The notes under the pieces are model-generated. The model had not been told where the DNA came from and searched no databases. It worked only from the letters and a program-made list of their open reading frames with translations. Positions 7,915-16,046 of a DNA stretch of 64,000 bases are shown in pieces (position 1 is the first letter of the stretch; every line of letters begins with the position of its first letter). The stretch is from positions 558,001 to 622,000 of the forward strand of contig NZ_JASKUT010000002.1 in the NCBI RefSeq assembly GCF_030167925.1. The letters run 5' to 3'. A program made the translations under genes and the position numbers. Source of the DNA: Paenibacillus silviterrae. GTDB taxonomy: Bacteria > Bacillota > Bacilli > Paenibacillales > NBRC-103111.

Positions 7915-8127
7915 TAGCGGATTATCGATCCGTTATTAGGTCTGTTTTGAGAGGCGTATGGTGATTAACGGTTTTTGAGGGAGTTATATCTACAAATTTT
8001 CTCCGATAACCGCGTTACTACCGGTATTCCCCTCGAATAAGTCCCTCAAAATCTCTTATTTGCGAAAAATCGTTATTACGGCAGAAAATAGGCCCTCGAA
8101 AACCCGTTATTACTCTCGAGCTGCCGG
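7915..8127. repeat. Intergenic block of short degenerate repeats
   Basis: About 210 bases without a gene are built from repeated words. CGTTATTA occurs near 7931, 8072 and 8107. CGTTACTA and its partner GATAATACGG follow the same pattern. Variants of CCCTC-(A/G)-A-AA occur near 8042, 8091 and, inverted, near 7974. TTTTGAGGGA-N-TTAT near 7970-7985 is inverted near 8036-8052. The composition is unlike the flanking genes. This could be a copy of an interspersed intergenic element. Copies elsewhere in the genome cannot be tested here. Confidence 0.4.
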
Positions 8128-8658
8128 TTACCGATAATACGGGGATTGAAACGGCGTTAATGCGGCAATTACCGCTTCACTGAAAATAGCCGCACGAGTA
8201 ATACGGCCATCGGTAAACAAGCCGTATGCTCCTTCCTTATGATTGCTGCCTGTCGTTCCGCTTAATTCGTCAATTACATGACGGAGCTCCAGGTTGTCGC
8301 GTTTCAGCCTCTCTCCAATCGAATGAGGAATGGGGAAGTACAATCCTTTGCCCAGATACAGCTGCTTACCGTCCCAAGCGGCACACACCGAGAAGAGGTA
8401 CCACTGATGTGTATGCACATCGTCATAGGTGAGTCCTCCCTCCAGACCAAGGCCTATATTCGCACCGGGTACGGCTTCCAGTACCCGTTTCGCCCGGTTA
8501 ACGGCGCCTTGTATGGTTTCCTGCTCCGTCATGGGCTGATCGGTTACGCCGGAAGGAACGCTCTTACAGATTGGCTCGACACCCGTAGCCATCACGACGG
8601 CCGAGCGTTTCGCTTGATTGGTTGTACCGAGTGCATAGATCAGCTCGTTACCATGCAT
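8128..8658 (-). CDS. DUF84 inosine/xanthosine triphosphatase (YjjX-like)
   Basis: A 176-residue soluble protein of the DUF84/NTPase-1 family: ALGTTNQAKRSAV at residues about 10-22, PSGVTDQPMTEQETIQGAVNRAKR at about 35-60, GLGLEGGL at about 68-75 and GAYGLFTDGRITR near 143-155. Known members hydrolyse ITP and XTP, which removes non-canonical purines from the nucleotide pool. ATG 8658 is 10 bases after AAGGAG. It lies 14 bases after the anti-sigma-like gene on the same strand, so it is probably the third gene of the sigma-factor operon. The functional link is not obvious. Confidence 0.88.
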   Translation of the reverse strand: MHGNELIYALGTTNQAKRSAVVMATGVEPICKSVPSGVTDQPMTEQETIQGAVNRAKRVLEAVPGANIGLGLEGGLTYDDVHTHQWYLFSVCAAWDGKQLYLGKGLYFPIPHSIGERLKRDNLELRHVIDELSGTTGSNHKEGAYGLFTDGRITRAAIFSEAVIAALTPFQSPYYR

Positions 8659-8672
8659 GCTTCGAACACTCC

Positions 8673-10031
8673 TTATTCAGTACTTAGAGGGGGAAAAGGG
8701 ACCAGCGGAATCCGCCATGGTCCCCGGATGACCATTTGGGGTTCCCCAATATAGAACGTGATGCTTTTTGCCTTCAGCTCCGCAGGCAAATGAATACTCT
8801 TCATCGCCAGACTGTCCTCATGAACGCTCCAGCTGTATCCGTTATCTTCGGGCTGCCTTCTATCGATCTTGACCGTCTGGAGGGCTGCAGCCTTGTTCAT
8901 ATCAAAGCCCAGATCGACATCGATGAGTACGCCGCCCTCCAGACTGCGTTCTACTTTTGTGAAACGAACGGGAAACCCGTCAAGCGTTACACTCTCTTGA
9001 ATTGCAATGGTCCCTGCTTCAGGAACCGGCAGGGTCACCTTCTGCCATTCAGCCGTAGGGTTAACTGCTAACACGGATGGAAGCGTGAGAGTATGCGGCT
9101 GCTTTCCTGCGGAAGGATCACGATATACAGCTTCATTTTGCAGCAGAAAGCCATAATGGTCAACCTTCACCTCCGCTTCCTTTCCGTCGGCATCCGTAAT
9201 GCGAAGGCGTTCCTCCGAAGTGATCGGCTGTGCGCCGTAGCTCTGAATTCGCCGATTTCCCGGAAGCTGGGAGAGAAGATTCACTTTGGTCCACCCATCG
9301 CCGAGGGGCGTTGTGACTGCCGTAATAGTGATATCCTGCTGTGTATCGCTGCTCCCGATCTTACTCATATCCTCGCCCTGCGTAGCCGGAATAAGCGTTA
9401 ATGGCCCAACTTCTTGGTCCCCAATCATTAGGGTGATCCTCGAGCCTTCATGAACCGGTAAACTGCCCTGATAATAGTAGGTACCGATCCAGGAGCCTGC
9501 GTGGCTGAGAGTTGAAAATTTTAATGAGTAGCTGGCACCGTCCTCTATTTTAAGCTGAATGTACTCGGCGGAAGCGCTGTTACTGCCGGAAAGCTGAACC
9601 AGCACTTGATCGCCGGTAACCGCCACGGCATCTACGGAAATTTCGCTAGCCCCGAAGCGATGAACATAAGGCTTCCCGAGTACAAGAGTCGTTTGATCAA
9701 CAGGCGTTTCCGTTACGATCCCAAGCCCCGGCAGAAATTGCAGCACCTTTCGCAGTTCTGCTCCTACGTTGGTTGTGCTGGCAATGGCTGAGGCGGAGAG
9801 GAAAAGGACGCAGGCGGCGGCGACAGCCCAGCCACGCTTACGCTTCTTCGATGGTGCTGCTGCCATGTGCTGCAGCTCCAGCTTGCCCTTCGTCCTCTGC
9901 TTGATTCTTTCCAAAATGTCCGCATCGAGCGGAGCTTCGCTGCTTTCCGGTATATCTGACATGCTGCGTATTGCCGTAGGATCGAGCCGATCCAGCAGGT
10001 TCCTGACTTCACGTTCCTTTCTATCCATCAT
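8673..10031 (-). CDS. Anti-sigma factor-like membrane protein
   Basis: A 452-residue protein with a cytoplasmic N-terminus (1-65), a single membrane segment at about residues 66-88 (KKRKRGWAVAAACVLFLSASAIAS) and a large extracellular part of beta-sandwich character. The start overlaps the end of the ECF sigma gene by 11 bases, and AAGGAGGAG precedes it inside that gene. This arrangement, a one-pass membrane protein directly after and coupled to an ECF sigma factor, is typical of anti-sigma factors that hold the sigma at the membrane until an extracellular signal arrives. No zinc-binding HxxxCxxC motif is seen in the N-terminal part, so it is not a ZAS-type anti-sigma; the DUF4179-like group is an alternative family. 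The function is therefore inferred from context. Confidence 0.7.
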   Translation of the reverse strand: MMDRKEREVRNLLDRLDPTAIRSMSDIPESSEAPLDADILERIKQRTKGKLELQHMAAAPSKKRKRGWAVAAACVLFLSASAIASTTNVGAELRKVLQFLPGLGIVTETPVDQTTLVLGKPYVHRFGASEISVDAVAVTGDQVLVQLSGSNSASAEYIQLKIEDGASYSLKFSTLSHAGSWIGTYYYQGSLPVHEGSRITLMIGDQEVGPLTLIPATQGEDMSKIGSSDTQQDITITAVTTPLGDGWTKVNLLSQLPGNRRIQSYGAQPITSEERLRITDADGKEAEVKVDHYGFLLQNEAVYRDPSAGKQPHTLTLPSVLAVNPTAEWQKVTLPVPEAGTIAIQESVTLDGFPVRFTKVERSLEGGVLIDVDLGFDMNKAAALQTVKIDRRQPEDNGYSWSVHEDSLAMKSIHLPAELKAKSITFYIGEPQMVIRGPWRIPLVPFPPLSTE

Positions 10032-10596
10032 GGGAGGTCTCCTCCTTAAACCATAGACTCAGCTTGCTGCGAAGCTGGACTCTGCTGCGATAGAGCCGAT
10101 TCTCGACGGCCTTCTTGGTCATGCTGTAGCGTTCTGCAATAGCTTCTAACGGTTCATATAGAAAGTACCGTTGAAATACGATCTGCCGATCCGGCTCCGG
10201 TAGCTCGTTAACAGCGTAAATAACGGCTTGCGAATCCTCGTAGGAGAGCACCGTTTGCTCTACACTCTCGTCCCGGGAAGGAAGATCTTCCTTCATTGCT
10301 TCTACACCGGTCCTTTTGCTAAGTCTGCGCCGATAATCCAAAGCCTTATACTTGGTAAGGATCAGCAGCCAGGTACGAACGCTTCCGCGGTGCTCGTCAT
10401 ATTCCTCAGACTTGTTCCAAGCTTCCACGAATACATCGCTTATGCATTCTTCGAGATCCTGGGGGCTGCCGAGTCCGTTCATAATTCTCGAGGCCAAGGA
10501 ATACAGTACCCCGCTATACTCATTCATAAGAAGCTCGAGAGCTTGGGGAGATCGACGGCGAAGCTCCTGAAGCACATGGTCCTCCCGAATGGTCAT
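10021..10596 (-). CDS. ECF-type RNA polymerase sigma factor
   Basis: A 191-residue sigma-70 family protein. Region 2 is at about residues 22-90 (YSGVLYSLASRIMNG, then DLEECISDVFVEAWNKSEEYDEHRGSVRTWLLILTKYKALDYRRR). Region 4 is at about 125-180 (LPEPDRQIVFQRYFLYEPLEAIAERYSMTKKAVENRLYRSR). There is no region 1.1 or 3. ATG 10596 follows AGGAGG. It is the first gene of a three-gene minus-strand operon with the anti-sigma-like protein and a DUF84 NTPase. ECF sigmas often drive their own promoter; TGAGTG-N17-CGTA upstream on the minus strand is a weak candidate only. Confidence 0.9.
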   Translation of the reverse strand: MTIREDHVLQELRRRSPQALELLMNEYSGVLYSLASRIMNGLGSPQDLEECISDVFVEAWNKSEEYDEHRGSVRTWLLILTKYKALDYRRRLSKRTGVEAMKEDLPSRDESVEQTVLSYEDSQAVIYAVNELPEPDRQIVFQRYFLYEPLEAIAERYSMTKKAVENRLYRSRVQLRSKLSLWFKEETSHDG

Positions 10597-10683
10597 GATT
10601 TCCTCCTGTTGTTCCTATAAAGATTCCTTCCTATCTTACTACGCCGACGGAGGAGAGAAACACTCAAGCAAATGAAATAGTAG

Positions 10684-10712
10684 TTGTGAATTTATAATAA
10701 ATGTATTAATAT
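10684..10712 (+). promoter_or_regulatory. Promoter of the ABC exporter leader
   Basis: TTGTGA (10684-10689), a 17-base spacer and TAATAT (10707-10712) predict a transcript starting near 10719, about 50 bases before the leader hairpin. Confidence 0.5.
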
Positions 10713-10754
10713 GGTAAAAACCAAATCTTTTAGTCTATCTATATGGGATGAGAC

Positions 10755-10778
10755 ATGGAGAAAACCCGAGATAACTAA
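10755..10778 (+). promoter_or_regulatory. Possible leader peptide (MEKTRDN) before the attenuator
   Basis: A seven-codon open frame, ATG at 10755 and TAA at 10776-10778, has its last codons inside the 5' arm of the leader terminator. An alternative eight-codon frame starts at 10748 (MRHGENPR). The binding site (GGGATGAG) is weak. If translated, a ribosome stalled here would open the hairpin. This is speculative. Confidence 0.25.
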
Positions 10779-10814
10779 ACTACCTTAAGAAGGTAGGTTT
10801 AGTTATCTTTTTTT
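10769..10814 (+). terminator. Leader terminator (attenuator) of the ABC exporter operon
   Basis: AGATAACTAAAC-TACCTT (10769-10786) pairs over 18 bases with 10790-10808, with one bulged G and a three-base loop, followed by seven Ts (10808-10814). The gene upstream is divergent, so no plus-strand gene within 2.9 kb needs a terminator here. The hairpin ends about 23 bases before the exporter start, so it most likely controls read-through into the exporter. Confidence 0.65.
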
Positions 10815-10837
10815 ATTCTACAGAAAAGGGGATGCTT

Positions 10838-12709
10838 GTGAAACTGATGAATACGGACAGCATCAAAAACAAACTGCTGGCGGCACAGTGGGGATGTAAG
10901 CTTGCTTGGAGGATCGATAAAAAAATGTTTCTGTTCTGGACGATCCTTAACGTTGGAATCGCTGTACTGCCTGCAGTGGCCCTGTTTTATAATCGGAATA
11001 TCATCGCTAATTTATCAGCATTTCTTTCTTCTGGAACGGGAGACTTATCGACGGTGACAACGGATATTGTCCTGCTGGGAATCATTCTGACCGTATCCGG
11101 CCTTTCAGCTCGAATGAACGACGGATTTCTTTATATGGTGATGTATGACTCCTACTATTTGGGGCTGGAAGAGTATATGATGGATAGCGCACAACATGTA
11201 GGGCTATCGGAAATGATGAAAAAGAAGGTAAAGGATGAATATTTTGCAGCAATCACGCGCTGCGGTTCCCTCACCGATCTCATGAGCTCCGGGTGTGCGC
11301 TTCTTGCAAGGCTGGCTTCCATCGTCTCCCTGCTGGCCGTTGCCTTTGTTGTATCCCAATTTATATTTTTCGTCACTTGTCTTTTTATTGTAGTTGTTAT
11401 TTACCTCAATTCCGCCCTTTCCGGGAAATCACGTGTCGCATGGAAGGAAATGAGGGAGATGCTTCGTAAGGCGGACTATTTCGAAAAGCTGGTACAGCAT
11501 GGCGATACGTCAAAGGAAACGAGAATTTTTAACTCTGCGGAACAAATCAAACGCGAATGGGCGAACGCCTATCAGGGGATAGAGTTAAGCGGGAAACGTC
11601 GAGCATACGACATAGCGCAGCTAACGTTTTTTAGTAAAGCCGGGTTTTATTTGTTTATGGTTCTCATGCTTGTCTACTCCTTATACCAGGTTGCTGGCGG
11701 CAAAATGGGTCCCGATGTCCTGTTGATGATTTTTACACTTTGTATCAATATTGCCGATTCCGTCTCTACGATTTCCAAAAGCTATCAGCAACTGGATTAC
11801 GGGCTCTACGGCTTGGACATACAGAGGCGGTTCTTTGTGAGCAATGTTAAGACCGATGTAGAGGAGGATCAGTCGAAAGCCGTCACTGCGCTTGATCCTC
11901 ATGTTTGCTTCGAGGTAAGAGATATGTCCTTCGCCTACACCGAAGATAAACCGGTTCTCCAACATATTACTTTCCAAATCCGGCAAGGGGAAACGGTGGC
12001 TTTGGTAGGGGGGAACGGCAGCGGGAAAACGACCCTTATTAAGGTTTTATTAGGGCTCTATCGGCCTTCATCGGGGGAAGTTAAGTTTATGGGAAGATCG
12101 CATTCGGATTACCGTAAAGATTTTGTGACGGAGAAGATCGGTGTGTTTTTTCAGGATTTTTATTTGTTTCATTTAACGCTTGGAGAGAACGTGGGAATCG
12201 GCAATATAAAGGACATCGCTAACGATAAAAAAATAAAAAATGCTATGGAAAAGGGCGGCGCAGCCGGTCTTATCCTAAAGCTGAGGAAGGGCTTGAATCA
12301 TCTTCTCGGTAAGCAAGTAGATAAAGAGGGGGCGGTTCTCTCGGGGGGCGAGGGACAGCGTGTTGCTGTAGCCCGTACCCACATGAGCGACAAAGAAGTG
12401 ATGATTTTCGACGAGCCGGCCTCGATGCTTGACCCTATCGCTGAGATGGAACAGTTCTATTATATTAAAGAAAAATTAAAGGCAAGAACCTCGATTCTGG
12501 TATCGCATCGGATTGGCTTTGCCCGCTTGGCTGACCGCATCTTGGTGATGGATAACGGCAGCATTGTCGAAGACGGCACTCATGAGGAATTAATGAGAAA
12601 GAATAGATTGTACGCTCATTTATTCAGAGAACAAGCCCAATGGTATGACCAAGAAAACAGTGAGATTGCTGCAGCCAGTCACGAGCAAGGTAAGGGGGCT
12701 AGAACATGA
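10838..12709 (+). CDS. ABC transporter with fused membrane and ATPase domains (exporter half 1)
   Basis: A protein of about 623 residues. The N-terminal membrane domain (about 20-330, roughly six segments) is followed by an ATPase domain (about 350-610) with a Walker A motif (GGNGSGKTT), the signature LSGGEGQR, a Walker B motif (VMIFDEPASMLDP) and an H-loop (VSHRIGFARL). This is the layout of bacterial multidrug, peptide or lantibiotic exporters. It overlaps the second half-transporter by ATGA, so the two should form a heterodimer. GTG 10838 is chosen because GGGG (10828-10831) touches ATG 10832; ATG 10847 is possible. A leader terminator precedes the gene, which suggests inducible expression. 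The substrate is unknown. Confidence 0.88.
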   Translation: MKLMNTDSIKNKLLAAQWGCKLAWRIDKKMFLFWTILNVGIAVLPAVALFYNRNIIANLSAFLSSGTGDLSTVTTDIVLLGIILTVSGLSARMNDGFLYMVMYDSYYLGLEEYMMDSAQHVGLSEMMKKKVKDEYFAAITRCGSLTDLMSSGCALLARLASIVSLLAVAFVVSQFIFFVTCLFIVVVIYLNSALSGKSRVAWKEMREMLRKADYFEKLVQHGDTSKETRIFNSAEQIKREWANAYQGIELSGKRRAYDIAQLTFFSKAGFYLFMVLMLVYSLYQVAGGKMGPDVLLMIFTLCINIADSVSTISKSYQQLDYGLYGLDIQRRFFVSNVKTDVEEDQSKAVTALDPHVCFEVRDMSFAYTEDKPVLQHITFQIRQGETVALVGGNGSGKTTLIKVLLGLYRPSSGEVKFMGRSHSDYRKDFVTEKIGVFFQDFYLFHLTLGENVGIGNIKDIANDKKIKNAMEKGGAAGLILKLRKGLNHLLGKQVDKEGAVLSGGEGQRVAVARTHMSDKEVMIFDEPASMLDPIAEMEQFYYIKEKLKARTSILVSHRIGFARLADRILVMDNGSIVEDGTHEELMRKNRLYAHLFREQAQWYDQENSEIAAASHEQGKGART

Positions 12710-14541
12710 CTCAGACAGAAACCAATGAATCGCTAAAGCTGACTCAATGGGTAAACATATCATGGCGCGCGTTAGCGGTAAGTCTTCGTACGAAGAGTAA
12801 AATGTCCTTGTTCATTCAAATGGTAGGCTTTATTATGGCATTTATGCCGGTTTGGATAGCAGGCTCTCTTCAGCGGTTTACGGACCATGTTCAAATGATC
12901 TCTCAAGGCCAAGAGACGGTCAGTAAGGCTCTTGTCATGTTCATTATCCTGATAAGCCTATATTTGCTTCAGACTGCGTACACATTCGCACATGATTATT
13001 ATTCAGAGGTGGATCGTCAGCTCACAACCAAATATATAAAAAATGCCATTATGGAGTGCGCTAGCCGGGTACAATATAAATACATCGAAAACGATGGGGA
13101 CTTTCGGGAAAAGCTCGCTTTTGCCGAAATGTTCGGGGGGGCGCGGGTTGCGGCAAGCATGCAGCAAAGTATCATTATCCTTCAACAATTGGCTGCCTTC
13201 CTAAGCATTGTCACTGTATTGATGGGGGTTAGCGCTTGGATTGTTGCCATTCTGCTAATAGCCTGCATCCCCGCCGTCATACTTTCCATGATCCTAAAGG
13301 ATGAGGAGTATAAGGAAAAGACGAAAAGTATGAAGGAAGGCGCGATGTCCGTACATCTGTTTTATATGGCATCCGGTGCCAATGAGCAATGCAAATCGTT
13401 GAATGATGTTAGATTTTATGGGATTTATCCATGGATTAAAGAGAAATGGCGCAAGGTCTCGAAGGACTATTTAAGTAAAAAGAATGCAGTGACCAAGAAG
13501 CATCTCCTCTATAACTCGATTGCGGATATTTTGCGGAACGTTGTTTATATTGGTATTTTACTAATGGTTGCGAAGCAGATCTACAATGACCCTGCCTTAG
13601 GGCTAGGCATCTTTATGCTGGTGTTTACTTTGTCTGCGCAGCTGCAAACGACGACCACGAAACTATTTGCCGGGGCCGCCCAATTTATCAGCGACATAAA
13701 GTATATGCGAGACTTCTTTGAATTACAGGATACCCCGAGGGAAAAGCTGGAAGAGAATCCGGCGCTGCTTGAACGTGCGGACATTGTGTTTGACCATGTG
13801 GACTTTGCCTATCCGAACTCAACGGGAAAGACACTTAAAAATATTCATATAACCATCAAGCACGGGGAAAAAATTGCAATTGTCGGGAAGAATGGGTCCG
13901 GAAAGTCTACTTTTATCAATTTGTTGTGCGGAATGCATGAACCAACGGCCGGACAGGTCAAAGTCAATGGGATCGATGTCCGTAATCAGCTATCAACGGT
14001 GCGCAATGCGATCTCGGTCGTTTTTCAACATTTCGGAAGATACGAAACCTCGATTCGCAACAACATTACGATATCTGATTCCGATCGCTCCGTGACGGAT
14101 GAGGAGCTGAAACGGCTGGCAAAGAGGGCCAATGCCTATTCGTTTATTGCAGCGCAGCCGGATGGAATGGATGAACTGGTCGGAGCGTTCAGTGAGAGAG
14201 GAAATAATTTATCGGGCGGGGAATGGCAGAAGATTGCAATTACTAGAGCTTTATATAAAGAAAAGGCGAAGATTATGATTCTGGACGAGCCTACCGCGGC
14301 GCTTGACCCCGTTTCCGAAGCACAATTATATCGGGACTTTACCGATCTAACCGAAAATAAAACAACGATATTAGTGTCGCATCGCATGGGTATTACCGCC
14401 TTGGTGGACCGCATTCTGGTTTTCGAGGATGGAGAAATCGTAGAAGATGGGACTCACGAACAATTGCTTGCCAAGGGCGGTCACTATACATCCATGTACG
14501 TGGCTCAGGCCCAGTGGTATAAAGAGGAATTAACAAGCTAG
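12706..14541 (+). CDS. ABC transporter with fused membrane and ATPase domains (exporter half 2)
   Basis: A 611-residue half-transporter. The membrane domain spans about residues 25-320 (FIQMVGFIMAFMPVWIAG and later segments). The ATPase domain (about 345-600) has a Walker A motif (GKNGSGKST), the signature LSGGEWQK, a Walker B motif (IMILDEPTAALDP) and an H-loop (VSHRMGITAL). The start codon overlaps the stop of the first half-transporter. Both ATPase sites look complete, unlike many heterodimeric exporters in which one site is degenerate. The C-terminal tails match (ending AQAQWYKEE here and REQAQWYDQE in the partner), which shows that the pair arose by duplication. Confidence 0.88.
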   Translation: MTQTETNESLKLTQWVNISWRALAVSLRTKSKMSLFIQMVGFIMAFMPVWIAGSLQRFTDHVQMISQGQETVSKALVMFIILISLYLLQTAYTFAHDYYSEVDRQLTTKYIKNAIMECASRVQYKYIENDGDFREKLAFAEMFGGARVAASMQQSIIILQQLAAFLSIVTVLMGVSAWIVAILLIACIPAVILSMILKDEEYKEKTKSMKEGAMSVHLFYMASGANEQCKSLNDVRFYGIYPWIKEKWRKVSKDYLSKKNAVTKKHLLYNSIADILRNVVYIGILLMVAKQIYNDPALGLGIFMLVFTLSAQLQTTTTKLFAGAAQFISDIKYMRDFFELQDTPREKLEENPALLERADIVFDHVDFAYPNSTGKTLKNIHITIKHGEKIAIVGKNGSGKSTFINLLCGMHEPTAGQVKVNGIDVRNQLSTVRNAISVVFQHFGRYETSIRNNITISDSDRSVTDEELKRLAKRANAYSFIAAQPDGMDELVGAFSERGNNLSGGEWQKIAITRALYKEKAKIMILDEPTAALDPVSEAQLYRDFTDLTENKTTILVSHRMGITALVDRILVFEDGEIVEDGTHEQLLAKGGHYTSMYVAQAQWYKEELTS

Positions 14542-14660
14542 CAAAAAACGTATGTCACAAGTGAGCAGCGGTCACAAAATGGGCAGTTTTCCGGCGGAAT
14601 GTGCTATCATGGAGAGGTGGGTCCGGATGATTTGCTATCAAGTAAAAAGGTGATGACCAG

Positions 14661-15332
14661 ATGAAGAAAAAAATAGGCTGCTTGCACGCCCATTATTCCA
14701 ATATTGAGTATATTCAAACTGCTATGGCATCCGATGAGTGGGAAATGGTACATTTTGTGGATCCCGGTTTGATGAATAGAATCATAGCAGACCAACATTT
14801 TGATGAAACAGCGGCGAAAAACAAAGTCATCGAACAAATGGAATGGATATTACAATCCAATGTTGATGCGATTCTTATTACGTGTACCAATTATATTGCT
14901 CTCCTTGATGAAAGCCGACTTCCTACGACGATACCAATAATAAAAATCGATGAGCCCTTTTTCCGTTATGTCTGTGATATAACCGAAGCGCAAATCTTAT
15001 TATTCACCAACCCGGCAACGGTCGAAGGAACCATGAGAAGGCTGCATCAATTTGCTGCTGCATCTCATAAACCGGTTCATCATATTGAGGCACGTGTGAT
15101 AGAGAATACATTCGAGCTCATCATGCAAGGTAAAAAAGAGCAGTATGAGCAAGAAGTATCTAAGTACATAAGAGACGTACTGGTCTCGGAAAACAACAAG
15201 AGTGTTTCTGTTGCCCAATTATCCATGGTAGATACGGCGAGGAATGTGGAGCGGGAGTTCGGTGCAACTATCGGAAATCCTTTACATTCATTGGTTGCGC
15301 ATATGGATAGCATTCTAATCGGCGGCAAGTAA
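14661..15332 (+). CDS. Aspartate/glutamate racemase-like protein
   Basis: A 223-residue cytoplasmic protein of the Asp/Glu/hydantoin racemase superfamily. The first half carries the catalytic cysteine motif TCTNY (residues about 73-77). The second half has AQLSMVD where the second catalytic cysteine of classical racemases is expected, so the two-cysteine mechanism may be altered. ATG 14661 follows AAGGTGAT. It starts 119 bases after the exporter operon on the same strand and could be transcribed with it or from its own promoter. The substrate is unknown. Several Bacillales genomes carry such AQxSM-type relatives, which may be lyases or isomerases rather than racemases. Confidence 0.7.
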   Translation: MKKKIGCLHAHYSNIEYIQTAMASDEWEMVHFVDPGLMNRIIADQHFDETAAKNKVIEQMEWILQSNVDAILITCTNYIALLDESRLPTTIPIIKIDEPFFRYVCDITEAQILLFTNPATVEGTMRRLHQFAAASHKPVHHIEARVIENTFELIMQGKKEQYEQEVSKYIRDVLVSENNKSVSVAQLSMVDTARNVEREFGATIGNPLHSLVAHMDSILIGGK

Positions 15333-15371
15333 CCCCGAAGTGAAATAGCTCACCAACCTTGCACAGCACGG

Positions 15372-15392
15372 AGGTTTCCTGTGGGGAAACCT
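15372..15392. other. Hairpin between convergent genes
   Basis: AGGTTTCC (15372-15379) and GGAAACCT (15385-15392) form an eight-base stem. No T-run follows on either strand, so it is listed as a hairpin rather than a terminator. Confidence 0.4.
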
Positions 15393-15417
15393 TCGCATGC
15401 CGGCGACCGGGTAGAGC

Positions 15418-15891
15418 CTATTGACCCCATCTAAGGTACATCGTTAATGTGCAGCATTTGGAAGCTTGAGCTTGGGCGTGAATGGTGAGTAAAACCCCCG
15501 TTGGAGTGTATTGCGTTGTAACGGGTGCGCTTGTTCCTATCGATTTAATTAATCGGTCCACTTCCTGGCGATTCCCCCTTTGTGCTGCTTCCATTAAATT
15601 GCGCGCATACTGCGGTTCGGCAAACTTGGTAAGGATAGCGCCTGCATCGGAAACCATTCTCTGAAAGGCGGCTACCGAATGCTCGAAGGTTGAGATGTCT
15701 ATCGCGGGATAAGGCCGTATTTGTCCGAGGGATATGATATTTGCCTGGAAAAGCTGCGGGGTAAAGGAAGGACTATAATAAGGGAAGGGCATATAATGAG
15801 GGGAAGGAATAAAGTAAGGAGTTTCAAAATTAACCCCCAAAAACGGATTGCCCAAGTGCCCAACACTTCCAAAATGTCCGTGAATGCCCAT
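15418..15891 (-). CDS. Conserved hypothetical protein with Gly/Pro/Phe-rich N-terminus
   Basis: A 157-residue protein of unknown function. The N-terminal 50 residues are rich in Gly, Phe, Pro, His and Tyr (HGHFGSVGHLGNPFLG, then a stretch with repeated Y-Phe-Pro). The middle (about 60-120) looks helical (FEHSVAAFQRMVSDAGAILTKFAE). The end contains a double cysteine and an LRW motif (SKCCTLTMYLRWGQ). Small proteins of this style occur in spore-forming Bacillales and may be spore or cell-surface associated, which is inference. ATG 15891 is preceded by GGAGGATC; the open frame continues upstream to 15933 but without a binding site. Confidence 0.65.
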   Translation of the reverse strand: MGIHGHFGSVGHLGNPFLGVNFETPYFIPSPHYMPFPYYSPSFTPQLFQANIISLGQIRPYPAIDISTFEHSVAAFQRMVSDAGAILTKFAEPQYARNLMEAAQRGNRQEVDRLIKSIGTSAPVTTQYTPTGVLLTIHAQAQASKCCTLTMYLRWGQ

Positions 15892-16005
15892 CGAATTGAT
15901 CCTCCGTTTTATAAAATGATGCAGAAATTTCATTATGTATTGTATGGGCTTTTGTCATAAGGGTTCGAGGGATGGGGAAATAGGCGGCACAAAATAAAAT
16001 AGACA

Positions 16006-16040
16006 AATAACCCGCAGATGAAACCCCGCTGCGGGTTATT
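16006..16040 (-). terminator. Terminator of the copper-amine-oxidase-N-like gene
   Basis: On the minus strand AATAACCCGCAG (16040-16029) pairs with CTGCGGGTTATT (16017-16006) around an eleven-base loop and is followed by a T-rich stretch. Confidence 0.7.
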
Positions 16041-16046
16041 GCCTTG

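Noticed and set aside
8278..8754. 158-codon open frame on the plus strand
   Set aside because: Overlaps the DUF84 and anti-sigma-like genes on the other strand; no ribosome binding site.
15372..15392. Hairpin as a terminator of the racemase-like gene
   Set aside because: There is no T-run after the stem on either strand, so only a hairpin was recorded.
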